DNA of 47,868 nucleotides. Origin: Bacteriovoracaceae bacterium (lineage in GTDB: Bacteria > Bdellovibrionota > Bacteriovoracia > Bacteriovoracales > Bacteriovoracaceae). The translations under genes and the position numbers were made by a program. Position 1 is the first letter of the stretch. Every line of letters begins with the position of its first letter. The DNA lies in assembly GCA_021732585.1 (NCBI GenBank), contig JAKFUR010000005.1, positions 1-47,868 on the forward strand, read 5' to 3'. The notes under the pieces were generated by a model. That model was not told the DNA's origin and ran no database searches. It saw only the letters and a program-made list of their open reading frames with translations. Shown piece after piece: positions 1 through 9,800 of this stretch.

Positions 1-1
1 G

Positions 2-187
2 CGCCATCAACTTTTGACCAATGCTGTGCTCACGCTCAGCAAAGGTGATGAAAAAATCAAACTCAGAGGCGACGCCGTCAAAGGCTTGAGTGGCGAGAAC
101 GTCTTGGCGGGTTCACGTCGTGTGTTCCGTATTCCTGCGCAGGCAAAAGTCACCAAAGAATTTAAGGGATCGATCAAGCTTGATTAA
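2..187 (+). CDS. Periplasmic pilus chaperone, C-terminal end (partial)
   Basis: This is the last 61 residues of a protein whose start lies before the window. The frame reads without a stop from base 2 to a TAA at 185-187. It contains the segment VLAGSRRVFRIP, typical of the C-terminal Ig domain of PapD/FimC-like chaperones, and ends in short beta-strand-like stretches (KEFKGSIKLD). Such chaperones hold pilus subunits in the periplasm and deliver them to the usher. The next gene is an usher whose TTG start (180) overlaps this stop by 8 bases, so the two are translationally coupled. The call rests on this short segment plus the gene order. Confidence 0.75.
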   Translation, partial: RHQLLTNAVLTLSKGDEKIKLRGDAVKGLSGENVLAGSRRVFRIPAQAKVTKEFKGSIKLD

Positions 188-2576
188 GCTTTTTCTCTCA
201 CTCACTTTCATGGCCTCCTCTGTGGCCCTGGCGCAACAGGCGCCCGTGGTTTCACCAGAAATGTTCGCTCAACAAGAGTACATTGCTCCTGTGCCGTTTA
301 AGCTCGGCGAGACTATCCTCGGCGAAGTTCGCGTACGTCTCAAGAACGAGGAAATCCAATCCCTCGAGAAGGCTTCCCTCTTACCTATTCTCAAGGGTGC
401 GCTCCAACAAAAGTATTGGCAGCCACTAGAGAAAATGGGTGATTGGATTAAGCTCGAAGCTTTGCCGATTAAGTTACGCTTCGACCCCGAAAGCGCTTTG
501 ATCGAAGCAAGCATTCCGACTGAGTTTGGCGCTGACCAAAAACTTGAAGCCACCGACAACATCAGTGATATCTACCGCGGCCAGGCCCTCGCCACCGCTC
601 CCTTCGGCGGCGCGATGAACTACCGCATGGAGAAGGCCTGGGGCGCCGACGAGTTAGGTGGAGAAACTTTTTCTACTTATTTTGATTCGTTTATCAACAT
701 GGGCGGAGTGGTTTTAGAAAACCAGATGAACTACTTGGACAACCCCGGGCAAACGGGCTGGTTCCGTGGTGACACCCGGCTCGTAAAAGATTTCCAACCG
801 AAGCGTGTTCGCATCGAAGCCGGTGATGTCTACCCAGCAAGTTTTGGTTTCATGCCCGGCCGTCCCGTCGGTGGTGTGCACATTGCTCGGAACTTCACCC
901 TCGATCCGTATCGAGTTCCCTTCCCGCAAGGGCAAGGACGCTTCACACTTCAAACTCGCTCTCGCGTACGGACATTCGTGAACGGCGTACAAATCAAAGA
1001 CGAAACTTTGCCAGCTGGGAATTACGATCTGCGTGATGTGCCGCTGATTAACGGTCTCAACACTGTGTTGGTCGAAACGACAGATGAGCTCGGACAAAAA
1101 CGTGTTTATGAATTCCGCTTACCGACGTCAGTGGGTCTCTTACGTGCCAAAGAATGGAATTTTTCTCTCTCACACGGTAAACCCTTCCAGGATACGACGT
1201 TTCAACGCTCGTACATTGAAACGGATATCACCAGTGGTTACGTGCAGTATGGTTTCAACCGCTCAGTATCAATGGGAGCCTACGCGCAAGGACAAAACGA
1301 CTTCATGCTCGGTGGAACGGAAGCGGGTCTCGCAACGAACGTCGGTAACTTCTTCTTAGGTGCCGCGGCCTCTAAAGACGATGAACAATCGGCCGGTGCC
1401 GGTTCAGGAACATGGCAGTTCCAGAATCTGGGAACGCGTCTTTTCAGCTCCTACACTCTCACCGTAAGGCACGAACGTTACGGCGACGGATTTAAAACAC
1501 AAAATGATTCCACAGCGAATCTCCTGAAATCTCAATGGCAAATGAACGTCACCGTGCCAATTCGAGAGTTACTCACGCTCTCGCTGGGCGGAACCCGCGG
1601 CGACGTTAGAAATGAAGATCTCGCTGATCGCAAAAGCTGGGACGCGACTTTGAACCTCCGAGCGTGGACCAATCTTAACTTGAGTTTTTTCATGTCTCGC
1701 ACCCGCGATGAAAGTAAGCGCTGGAACGACATCGCGTACATGTTCTTTACTTGGACCTTTGATAACGCCAGTTACTTTCTCACCGGCTTCCATGATGTCG
1801 AAAATAAGTTGAATCGTTTAACCGCCGTCCGTGACAACGGCAACCGCCTCTACTCTCCTCGCCTCACGGCGATCGCAGAAGAAAGCCCTGAAAGAGACGG
1901 CGGTGAGTTCGAGGGCTTCATGCCAACGCCCATGGCCGATGTCGGTGGACGCATTCTCGGTTCGAAGTTTGAGGGTGATTCGCAGACCTATGCACGAGGA
2001 GCTGTCCGATTGTCATCAGCCATTGTGTTCGCCTATCAAGAGGGAAACTCCGGTTTAGGCTTCTCCCGTCCTGTGCCTAATAGCTTCGTATTGTTTGATC
2101 CTTCGCCAGAACTTAAAAAGCAAAAAATCGCACTCCGTTCCTCGTCGCCTTACACCGAAGGTGAGTCTGGACCACTGGGCGAGATCACCTTCACTAATCT
2201 TCTTCCGTACCAGTTCCGTGAGATCCAGCTCGATCCCACTGGGCTTGACGATGGCACATCCTTGGTACAAGAAAAATTTGTCGTCTACCCGACCTACCGT
2301 AGTGCCCATTTGATTCCGTTGCAGGACAAAGGGACTGTGGTATTGACAGGAGAACTCATCGGAGCTGATGGAAAACCGCTAGCACTTGCCGTCGGCGAAG
2401 TGGGGGGAAAACCCTTCTTCACGACCCGCGAAGGTCGTTTCTTCATTGAAGGCCTTGATCCCGGAACACACAACTTGATGATCGAGGGCTGGCTCCCACT
2501 AGAAGTAAAGATGAATAAAAAAGCTCGTGGCATTAAAGATCTTGGCTCTCTACGTATGCAGCAGGAGGAAGAATGA
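180..2576 (+). CDS. Outer-membrane usher of an archaic-type chaperone-usher pilus
   Basis: This 798-residue protein is predicted to form the outer-membrane pore that assembles and exports pilus subunits. Usher features seen are the segments RIEAGDVYPASFGFMPGRPVGG, RTFVNGVQIKDETLPAGNY and DVPLINGLNTVLVETTDELG, matching the barrel and plug region of ushers, and a C-terminal beta domain. The open frame runs back to an ATG at 90, but the TTG at 180 is the better start. It gives a clean signal peptide (LIKLFLSLTFMASSVALA, cut before QQ), has AAGGGA upstream, and overlaps the chaperone stop. The length fits the archaic (CsuD-like) group. The stop overlaps the next ATG (ATGA). The upstream pilin genes would lie outside the window. 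Confidence 0.85.
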   Translation: MIKLFLSLTFMASSVALAQQAPVVSPEMFAQQEYIAPVPFKLGETILGEVRVRLKNEEIQSLEKASLLPILKGALQQKYWQPLEKMGDWIKLEALPIKLRFDPESALIEASIPTEFGADQKLEATDNISDIYRGQALATAPFGGAMNYRMEKAWGADELGGETFSTYFDSFINMGGVVLENQMNYLDNPGQTGWFRGDTRLVKDFQPKRVRIEAGDVYPASFGFMPGRPVGGVHIARNFTLDPYRVPFPQGQGRFTLQTRSRVRTFVNGVQIKDETLPAGNYDLRDVPLINGLNTVLVETTDELGQKRVYEFRLPTSVGLLRAKEWNFSLSHGKPFQDTTFQRSYIETDITSGYVQYGFNRSVSMGAYAQGQNDFMLGGTEAGLATNVGNFFLGAAASKDDEQSAGAGSGTWQFQNLGTRLFSSYTLTVRHERYGDGFKTQNDSTANLLKSQWQMNVTVPIRELLTLSLGGTRGDVRNEDLADRKSWDATLNLRAWTNLNLSFFMSRTRDESKRWNDIAYMFFTWTFDNASYFLTGFHDVENKLNRLTAVRDNGNRLYSPRLTAIAEESPERDGGEFEGFMPTPMADVGGRILGSKFEGDSQTYARGAVRLSSAIVFAYQEGNSGLGFSRPVPNSFVLFDPSPELKKQKIALRSSSPYTEGESGPLGEITFTNLLPYQFREIQLDPTGLDDGTSLVQEKFVVYPTYRSAHLIPLQDKGTVVLTGELIGADGKPLALAVGEVGGKPFFTTREGRFFIEGLDPGTHNLMIEGWLPLEVKMNKKARGIKDLGSLRMQQEEE

Positions 2577-3481
2577 AAACGGTAATCCTCGCCTTATTCT
2601 TGCCGCTCCTGGCCTGGGGACAGGGCTCCTGTGACTTGGATCTATCCCTCGGGAATTTTACGGCTTCAGTACAAGACGTGGCGCAAGTTCTCCCACACAC
2701 ACTCACGCTCTCTCACGATGAGAACTCCGGCAACTGTCGCAACTATAGACTTTATTTTGCGAAAGGACAGGCGAATTCCTATCAGCGCCGTGCCTACAGT
2801 AACGGTAACTCTATGCCGTACAATCTCTACCGAACTGTTAGTCTCGGAAACGTGCTCAAGGATTTCGGAGATGCCGGTACGAACGAGTTCATTTCATTAA
2901 GCGCTCCGAACGACGAAACGAACTACAATTCTACCTGGTACGTCGAAGTTAAATCCAAAGATACGCTCTTCAACGTTCCACCGGGGACTTACACGGATAC
3001 CCTTCCGGTGAATATTTATAATGTCCGTAACAACGGCAACATCACCTATCAGGCTTCGCGTTTCATGACCTTGAGCTTCGTCGTGCCTCGCTACGCTGAA
3101 GTCAGCGTCGTTCCCGTGAATCAACCGCATAACCCAACATCGACCGTCTACATTATGGATTTCGGCACCATGGTGCCGCAGGAAGAATTGCAAGCCGACC
3201 TACTCGTGAAGGCCAACGTTCCGTATGGAATGCATGTTTCTTCAAGCAACGGTGGTTTCCTAAAAAAGACGCCTGACACGACCCCTGTCCCTTACCAAAT
3301 CCAAATCGGCAGCAGTGGTTGGATCACTCCACCAACGTATCCGTATTGGCTCGGGCAAGAAAATAGCGGCAGCGGCCAATCCGGCCGCCGCTACAACATC
3401 AAAGTGCGGTTAGGAAATTTCGGAACACTTGATGATGGTGACTATGATGAGACGATCACCATCACCGTTTCAGCTTTCTAG
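2573..3481 (+). CDS. Two-domain pilus tip protein, spore coat U-like
   Basis: This is a 302-residue exported protein. It has a signal peptide (MKTVILALFLPLLAWGQG) and a Cys-containing N-terminal half (GSCDLDLSLGNF, with a second Cys in GNCRNYRLYF). The C-terminal domain ends in DGDYDETITITVSAF, the pattern of spore coat U (SCPU) pilin domains. In archaic chaperone-usher operons the last gene after the usher encodes a two-domain tip adhesin (CsuE-like) of about this size, and this gene sits in that place. It has a strong AGGAGGA site and an ATGA overlap with the usher. The binding partner cannot be told from sequence. Its TAG stop interlocks with that of the opposing gene in a CTAG. Confidence 0.75.
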   Translation: MKTVILALFLPLLAWGQGSCDLDLSLGNFTASVQDVAQVLPHTLTLSHDENSGNCRNYRLYFAKGQANSYQRRAYSNGNSMPYNLYRTVSLGNVLKDFGDAGTNEFISLSAPNDETNYNSTWYVEVKSKDTLFNVPPGTYTDTLPVNIYNVRNNGNITYQASRFMTLSFVVPRYAEVSVVPVNQPHNPTSTVYIMDFGTMVPQEELQADLLVKANVPYGMHVSSSNGGFLKKTPDTTPVPYQIQIGSSGWITPPTYPYWLGQENSGSGQSGRRYNIKVRLGNFGTLDDGDYDETITITVSAF

Positions 3482-4473
3482 AAAATGAAACTCTGTCCAA
3501 AGTCCGGGGCAGAGAATTTCTCCGTTGCGATGTTTTTCTTCGCTAAGGCTTCGGCCAGATCCTTCACGGGTTGCTCACGGGCCTCATCCGTTAATTGAAA
3601 AGTCCCGAAGTGCATCCCAATCGCCTGCTTCGCACCAAGGCGTTCCATGGCCTCGACAGCGTCACTCGGATTCATATGCATGGGTTTCATGAACCAGCGC
3701 GGCTCGTAAGCGCCAATGGGCAATAAAGCGATATCAGGCCCCCCCCAGCGCTCACGTGTTTGTGCGAAATGAGGACCTAGGCCGGTGTCGCCTGCGTGGT
3801 AAATCTTCAGCCCATTGACCTCTACGCCCCAAGCGCCCCACAGACTTTCGTTGCGATCCCACGTCCAGCGTGCCGACCAATGTTGCGCGGGAAGAAAAGT
3901 AACTTTCGCAGGACCGACATCAGTCGTCTGCCACCAGTCTTTTTCAGCGACATTTGTGAGGCCTTTTTTCTTAAGCCATCCGCCATCACCCAAGGGCACG
4001 AGGAACAAAGGTTGGTCTCTCTTTTCTAAGAGCAGCAACGTGTCGAGGTCGAGATGATCGTAGTGATTGTGCGAGACCAGCACCACATCGATCTTGGGTA
4101 ATTTATCCCAAGCGAGTCCGGGTGCCTGCACGCGCTTTGGTCCTGCAAAAGAAAATGGACTCGTCCGCTTTGACCACACAGGATCAGTGAGAATGCTCAG
4201 GCCCTGAGCACGAATGAGAAAGGTCGAGTGGTTCACCCAGGTCAAAGACGTTTGGCCAGCCAGCACTTGTGGCAATTCATGATGCTCGCGTTCGGTGACT
4301 TCTTCCCAGTTTTTAGCGTCTGACGTGATCTTCCATTTCATCACATCCCAGAGCGACTTCGCGACATTCTCTCCCCAGGGATTAAAGAATTTCTTCCCAT
4401 CGTAATGATCACTCACGTCGTAACTCACACTCGTACATCCTGTTAAAAAACCAACAAGCAGTATCCACTTCAT
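3478..4473 (-). CDS. Metallo-beta-lactamase-fold lipoprotein hydrolase (UlaG/NAPE-PLD-like)
   Basis: This is a 331-residue lipoprotein with a metallo-beta-lactamase fold. The metal-binding residues are visible in order: SHNHYDHLD (HxHxDH), the His of AQHWSARW, the Asp of HAGDTGL and the His of GMHFGTF. The arrangement with WVNHSTFLI ahead of it matches the UlaG/NAPE-phospholipase-D-like branch, where substrates include phosphodiesters and lactones; the substrate here is unknown. The ATG at 4473 was preferred over the longer frame because it begins a lipoprotein signal ([13 protein letters not shown], Cys13) and overlaps the stop of the ClpB-like gene as ATGA. It is therefore the second gene of that operon. 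Confidence 0.8.
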   Translation of the reverse strand: MKWILLVGFLTGCTSVSYDVSDHYDGKKFFNPWGENVAKSLWDVMKWKITSDAKNWEEVTEREHHELPQVLAGQTSLTWVNHSTFLIRAQGLSILTDPVWSKRTSPFSFAGPKRVQAPGLAWDKLPKIDVVLVSHNHYDHLDLDTLLLLEKRDQPLFLVPLGDGGWLKKKGLTNVAEKDWWQTTDVGPAKVTFLPAQHWSARWTWDRNESLWGAWGVEVNGLKIYHAGDTGLGPHFAQTRERWGGPDIALLPIGAYEPRWFMKPMHMNPSDAVEAMERLGAKQAIGMHFGTFQLTDEAREQPVKDLAEALAKKNIATEKFSAPDFGQSFIF

Positions 4474-6830
4474 AGGGCGGTGGTCATTTCCCGGCCATCC
4501 CATTTCATGGTCACAATCCCCTGAGGTAATTTATCCTCGAGAATCAAACGTGACAACGGCCGGGTGACCAAACGATTAAACACCGCATTCAACGGACGAG
4601 CTCCATAGGTGGCATCGTACCCTTGCTCCGTCAGCGTATGGTAGGCCGTCGAGTCGAGTTTGATCTCGAGTTTTTTGCCTTTCAAACGCTCGTTGAGCAG
4701 ACGAGTTTGTTTGTCGATGAGCTGACGCATGATCGAATTATCCAAGGCGCGGTACTTGAGAATCGCATCGATCCGGCCGAGCACTTCGGGTTTAAATTCT
4801 GTCTCCGGGCTTTTCGAGTTCGACGTCATCAGCAAGACGCAGTTTTTAAAACTTATGGTGCGCCCCTTGTTATCAGTCAGGCGACCATCATCGAGGATCT
4901 GCAGCAAGATATCGGCGAAGTCTGGATGGGCCTTCTCGATCTCATCGAACAAGACGACGCTATAAGGCTTACGACGAATCGCCTCCGTCAGTACGCCGCC
5001 ATCGTCATAGCCGACATATCCCGCGGGCGCTCCGATAAGTTTGGCGACGCTGTGTTTTTCAGAAAACTCCGACATATCTAAGCGCACCATGTGCTCGTCG
5101 TTCTCAAAGAAAAATTCCGAAAGCGCCTTGGCGGTCTCTGTTTTACCTACGCCGGTCGGGCCCAAGAGCAGAAATGATCCCAGTGGACGATTGGCCGCCG
5201 TTAACCCCGCGTGCGACGCGATCAAACACTCACTGATCTCTTTCAGGGCCTCTGGCTGCCCGTACACACGCTTTTTCATAAACTCTTCGAGTTTGAGAAT
5301 GTGCTCTTGCTTCGATTTCAAAATTTTCTCGACCGGGACGCCGGTTTGGCGCGCGATGACTGCGGCCACGTGCTTTTGGCCCAGGACCCAATCCGTTTGG
5401 AACTGCGCCAATTGTTTTTCAGCTTCCGGTAGAAGCGAATACTTAATCTTTGACGCCTCTTCATAGCTTTGACGACGTTCGGCCGTTTCAAGCTCAAACT
5501 TCAGACGATCGATGCGGGCCTTCACTTCCGAGACGGTCTTCAGCGCAGCGACTTCTTTTTCCCAGACGAGCTTTTCACCATCAAACTGCTGCTGCAAACG
5601 AGTAATGTCTTGCGAGAGCGTCTTGTTGTCTTTCTCAATCTGCGAGAGGACTCGTTTTGAGCGCAGTTCTGCCTCGAGTTCCACAAGCTTCGCTGGCATC
5701 GCCTCAGCCGAGAGCTTCAAGCTGCTGGCCGCTTCATCGATGAGGTCGATCGCCTTGTCCGGCAAGTTCTTGTCTGTGATGTACTGGTCCGAGAGGAAAA
5801 CCGCGCCATAGACTGCTTCATCAGAAATCTTAATCCCATGGTGCGCCTCAAGCTTCCCGCGCACTCCCATAAGAATTTCCACGGCGTCTTCTTTAGTCGG
5901 CTCATCGACCGGCACAGGACGGAAACGACGCTCAAGAGCGGCGTCTTTAAGAATGTACTTTTGAAATTCATCAGGGGTCGTGGCACCGATACAGTGCAAT
6001 TCACCGCGCGCAAGTGCAGGCTTGAGCAAATTGGCGGCGTCCATCGCGCCATCCGTGCGACCAGCGCCAATCAGTTGGTGAATCTCATCGATGAACAGAA
6101 TGGCTTCGCCATTCTGCGATTTAATAAATTTCAGCAGACTCTGGATGCGCTCCTCAAAATCACCGCGGTACTTCGTTCCCGCCATGAGCGAGCCCATCTC
6201 CAAAGAATAGACCGTTTTCCCTCTAAGAACGTCAGGTACATCCCCTTTAATAATCTGCTCCGCAAGCCCTTCGACGATGGCAGTTTTACCTACACCAGCG
6301 GGCCCCACCAAAACGGGGTTATTTTTCGAGCGGCGACCAAGAATTTCCATCACCGCGCGGATTTCTTTCGAGCGGCCAATGACGGGATCAAGTTTGCCGG
6401 CCGTGGCCAGCTCATTGAGGTTGATCAAAAACGCGGGGACTTCGTTTTCTTCACCGACATCTTGGAATTTTTCGAAATCAATCTTGAGCATCGGGAAAAT
6501 TTGCGGCAGGAAACGAAGCAAATCTTTTTCCGCAATTTCACCACGGCCACTTTGCGCTGCCTGCCCACCGGCCAGCGTGAGCCATTCTTGTAGCTTCGCC
6601 GAAGGCCGCATGCTCTCAAGAGGGACAGCTTGTCCAGCATGGGGCAATTTAGCGAGGAGACCTTCGATCTCTTTTGAATGCTCTTTGAGAGCGCGGCCCG
6701 CGTAACTGGATTTACTCTGAACGAGACCCCAGAGAACGTGCTCAGCATGGAGCTCGGTGTTTTTGCGCTTGAGTGCCTCGGCTTGGGCAATATCCAACGC
6801 ACCAGCGACTACTTGATCAAATTTGTTCAT
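4470..6830 (-). CDS. clpB: ClpB-like AAA+ disaggregase
   Basis: This 786-residue protein is a two-ring Hsp100 ATPase that extracts polypeptides from aggregates, normally with DnaK. It has a Clp N-domain (residues 1 to about 140), a first AAA module (Walker A GPAGVGKT near 180, Walker [10 protein letters not shown]), a coiled-coil middle domain (about 395-500), a second AAA module (GPTGVGKT near 560, [13 protein letters not shown]) and a C-terminal D2 small domain ([12 protein letters not shown]). The middle domain and lack of a ClpP-binding loop fit ClpB rather than ClpA/ClpC. It is shorter than usual (about 860): the segment between MTSN and the GRIDAILKY stretch lacks about 20 residues, so it may be a second ClpB paralogue. 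It has a strong AGGAGG site. Confidence 0.88.
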   Translation of the reverse strand: MNKFDQVVAGALDIAQAEALKRKNTELHAEHVLWGLVQSKSSYAGRALKEHSKEIEGLLAKLPHAGQAVPLESMRPSAKLQEWLTLAGGQAAQSGRGEIAEKDLLRFLPQIFPMLKIDFEKFQDVGEENEVPAFLINLNELATAGKLDPVIGRSKEIRAVMEILGRRSKNNPVLVGPAGVGKTAIVEGLAEQIIKGDVPDVLRGKTVYSLEMGSLMAGTKYRGDFEERIQSLLKFIKSQNGEAILFIDEIHQLIGAGRTDGAMDAANLLKPALARGELHCIGATTPDEFQKYILKDAALERRFRPVPVDEPTKEDAVEILMGVRGKLEAHHGIKISDEAVYGAVFLSDQYITDKNLPDKAIDLIDEAASSLKLSAEAMPAKLVELEAELRSKRVLSQIEKDNKTLSQDITRLQQQFDGEKLVWEKEVAALKTVSEVKARIDRLKFELETAERRQSYEEASKIKYSLLPEAEKQLAQFQTDWVLGQKHVAAVIARQTGVPVEKILKSKQEHILKLEEFMKKRVYGQPEALKEISECLIASHAGLTAANRPLGSFLLLGPTGVGKTETAKALSEFFFENDEHMVRLDMSEFSEKHSVAKLIGAPAGYVGYDDGGVLTEAIRRKPYSVVLFDEIEKAHPDFADILLQILDDGRLTDNKGRTISFKNCVLLMTSNSKSPETEFKPEVLGRIDAILKYRALDNSIMRQLIDKQTRLLNERLKGKKLEIKLDSTAYHTLTEQGYDATYGARPLNAVFNRLVTRPLSRLILEDKLPQGIVTMKWDGREMTTAL

Positions 6831-6840
6831 GGAAGACCTC

Positions 6841-6857
6841 CTTGCTCTTAAAGCAAG
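6841..6857 (-). promoter_or_regulatory. Hairpin touching the clpB ribosome-binding site
   Basis: CTTGCT and AGCAAG form a 6-bp stem with a 5-base loop directly upstream of the ClpB-like gene. On the transcript the last bases of the stem (AAG) run into the AAGGAGG site, so folding would partly occlude it. There is no T-run, so a terminator is unlikely. A temperature-sensitive leader is possible but only inferred. Confidence 0.35.
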
Positions 6858-6878
6858 ATAGGCCTGATTACGCGAACG

Positions 6879-9800
6879 TCAAGGGACAGGGTCCATCCGA
6901 ATGACACAACGTTGACCCACTTTCTCATTGGGCTGGCCATCCTGCAAAAGCTCAAAGCGGCGGCGCCCTGCACCTATACCGTTGCTCCAGTCACCGCCAT
7001 TCACCATCGCGTACTGGGTCGCAGCGTCTACCGTGTCACCATTCCAGGCGAGGCGGTAAGTGTCATTACCAAAACCATTGATAGAGATACTCGACGGACC
7101 AGCAATCCCAACTCGTTGTAACCCCAGCGAAGGGTGCGGCACTGTTCCGTCTTCAATGAACGGAAAACTTAGAGCAAAGTGAATACGATCGAGACCCGAA
7201 CGGAAAAGGTTAGAAAGAGACAGGACAGTGTTTTTTTCAAGCAACGGTCCATTACGAAGTGTTCCGTCGAAAGAATAGGTCACACCAAGTGAGTTTGATC
7301 CCGCGAGGGAGGCATCAGAGGCTCCACCAACTGGTGTAAGCATCTCGCAACTCGCATGTGTCAGATCAGTTTCACTACAATCAAAACTGTCTGCTAACCA
7401 CTCTGCGACGTTACCGACCATATTATAGGTCTCAAACAAACTGACACAATTTGATGTTCCTATTGCAGAGTTCAACAAACTTCGAACAGAGGATACAGCC
7501 GAGCCCGGTGCAGTGTCATCTTGCAATGAAGGTAAACTCACAAGGGACCGTCTCGTATACCCAGCAGCGTTACCGGTGTTGCATGCCCTTACTCCCACCG
7601 TATGGTCCCCGGAATCTTCTACAATAGCTATTGTGAGTGCTGTTAAAGCTGGATTGTATTGGGGCCATAAGTTTGCTCGCAAACTTTCACGGCGAGTAGG
7701 TAGCTCTCGATCAAGCCCGCCCCAGGTTCCTGCGGGACAAGCCGCTCCTGCGCACTGGGGAACTTCTCCGACACAAACTCCTTGAGCTTCAGTGCGGGTA
7801 AGATTAACCAATGGAGGTAAGCCCACTCGTGATACAGAAATGTTAGGGCCAAGCACGTAAGCCGCAGCTGTGAAAGGCAACCAACTGGTCCCATCCGAGT
7901 ATGTACAGCTTCCGGTATTACGCTCGTAATGGACTTGCCCGAGGTTTCCGGCACCCGCAACCGCCAGGCGTGCATCTTCGATGATTTGGTACGGACAGCC
8001 GGATTCGTAGTGATCTACGAACAAATGTTTTTCTACGTCGTGGTACCAGACACCTCCGTCCAACACGCCACCTAAGCCAACGTTACGACAGCGGTAGTTA
8101 TTGGCACGATCTGCCGTTTGGGCGGTGGCATTGCAGAATGATTCGTTCGCGGCCCAGCGGTGCACCATCACCATATTATCTGCTGGCACCACAACTTCGA
8201 GGACACCATCTGGTGACGCTGATGGATAGAGCACTTCGCCGCTCAGTACGTTTGGGACGACTGCTAAAGCTAAGTAGTACCTTTCGCCCGGAACCACGCT
8301 CGCGCCATCGTCATAGGTCGTGGTGCTACGGAAAGTCTGCTCTCTCACGCTCGAAGCGACGCCTGCATTCACCAAAGCGTCGGCTGGGTACGTGCTAAAA
8401 TCTGACGTGGCCTTTCGATAGACGAGCACTTTGTACGCCGAAGTGGCGATCCCACCCTCGGTGACCGTCAAAGCTTGCCATGACGGAAGGATGTAAGCTG
8501 AATCGCTGACAGTCCCGGCGATATTGGTTTTTTGACCGCCGGCGCGGGTAAATCCCCAGCCATTGAATGTGACGGCAAAAGAGTATGATCCTACCACCAC
8601 GTTGCGTGTGACCGGTGCACTCACACCGTCTGAGAAGGTGAAAGTGAGTGTGCTATTGCCGCGGATGCCGGAAACGAGGCTTAGCGCGTAGGCGTCGGCG
8701 GTTGGATCAATCGTGTTGTCGAGATCCACGGTGAACACACAGCTCGCGGCGGTGCAACCGGCGCCAACTTTAGTAATGACAGTGGCGCCACCGGATGAAC
8801 TCAACTGAATGATCGGATCCAAGAGATTGATCACCGCGGTGTTCGATGAAGTCACGCTGATCGTGAGGTCTTGATTGCCATCTGTTACGTTGGCCCAGTC
8901 GTTAATCCCTGGGTGCACGAAGAACTCAAGATTCTTCGTTGCTCCGCCGGATCGCATACCAAATGTTGAAGGCCCAGAACCATCGATCGGGTCATCGATG
9001 TTTTTCACACCGAGGAAAGTGATATTTTGGAGCGTCGTATCTATCCCGTCACTGAGAAAGAGCGTGATCGTCACCGGCACATCTGTGACAACCCCAGGCT
9101 CAGGCCTGAAGCTAAGAGTATAGGTTGCCGAGTCGGCGTCTTCAGCAGGTGCATCAATCCGGATGTCCGAGGTTGCCGAAAGCAAGCCGAGGCTCACTCC
9201 GTTGCGCCTCACCGTGATTCCACTCGCAGCTAAGACCGCTGGGAAATCCGAAGACGCGCGCAAGTAGAGTGACTGAGAATTTTCGGTGATCCCACCGCCC
9301 TCACCCACCCTGAAAGTGCGATTAGCCAGTGTGCGGTTTTCTTCCAAGAAGACTTGAGTCGCAGGGGTTGCGGTGTCGTAGTCGAGGACCTGGCTCGCCA
9401 AGAACACGGGAACATCGTTGATGACCGTGAACGTGAGAGTGGCCGTGACTTCGTTGGAAACTTTATTGGTGGCATCTCGCGCTCGATAGCGGAACGAAAC
9501 AGTTCCGCTGAAGTCAACGGCGGGATCGAAGGTGCATGCGAGTTCCGTACCGTTTGCACACAAGAGCGTGCCGGCGTGGACAGGAAAGAGGCTCAGGGGA
9601 ACGTATTCATAGGTGATCGCATCGCCATCGCCGTCGTAAGCGTAAGGCTCGAGGACGTAGTCATTGACGCCTACGCCGTCGTCAGTGCCAATTGTCGCCA
9701 AGACGATGGAATCCTCAGGGACAGTCCCTAAACTTACCGGCAACGTCACCGGACTACCGGGCGGCGTGCCTGGCAAAACGCCCGTGCGCATAGTTGGAGC

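Noticed and set aside
5838-6593. 251-codon open frame on the plus strand within the ClpB-like gene
   Set aside because: It is fully antisense to a gene with clear AAA motifs, and its protein has no signal or motif; high-GC antisense frames are expected.
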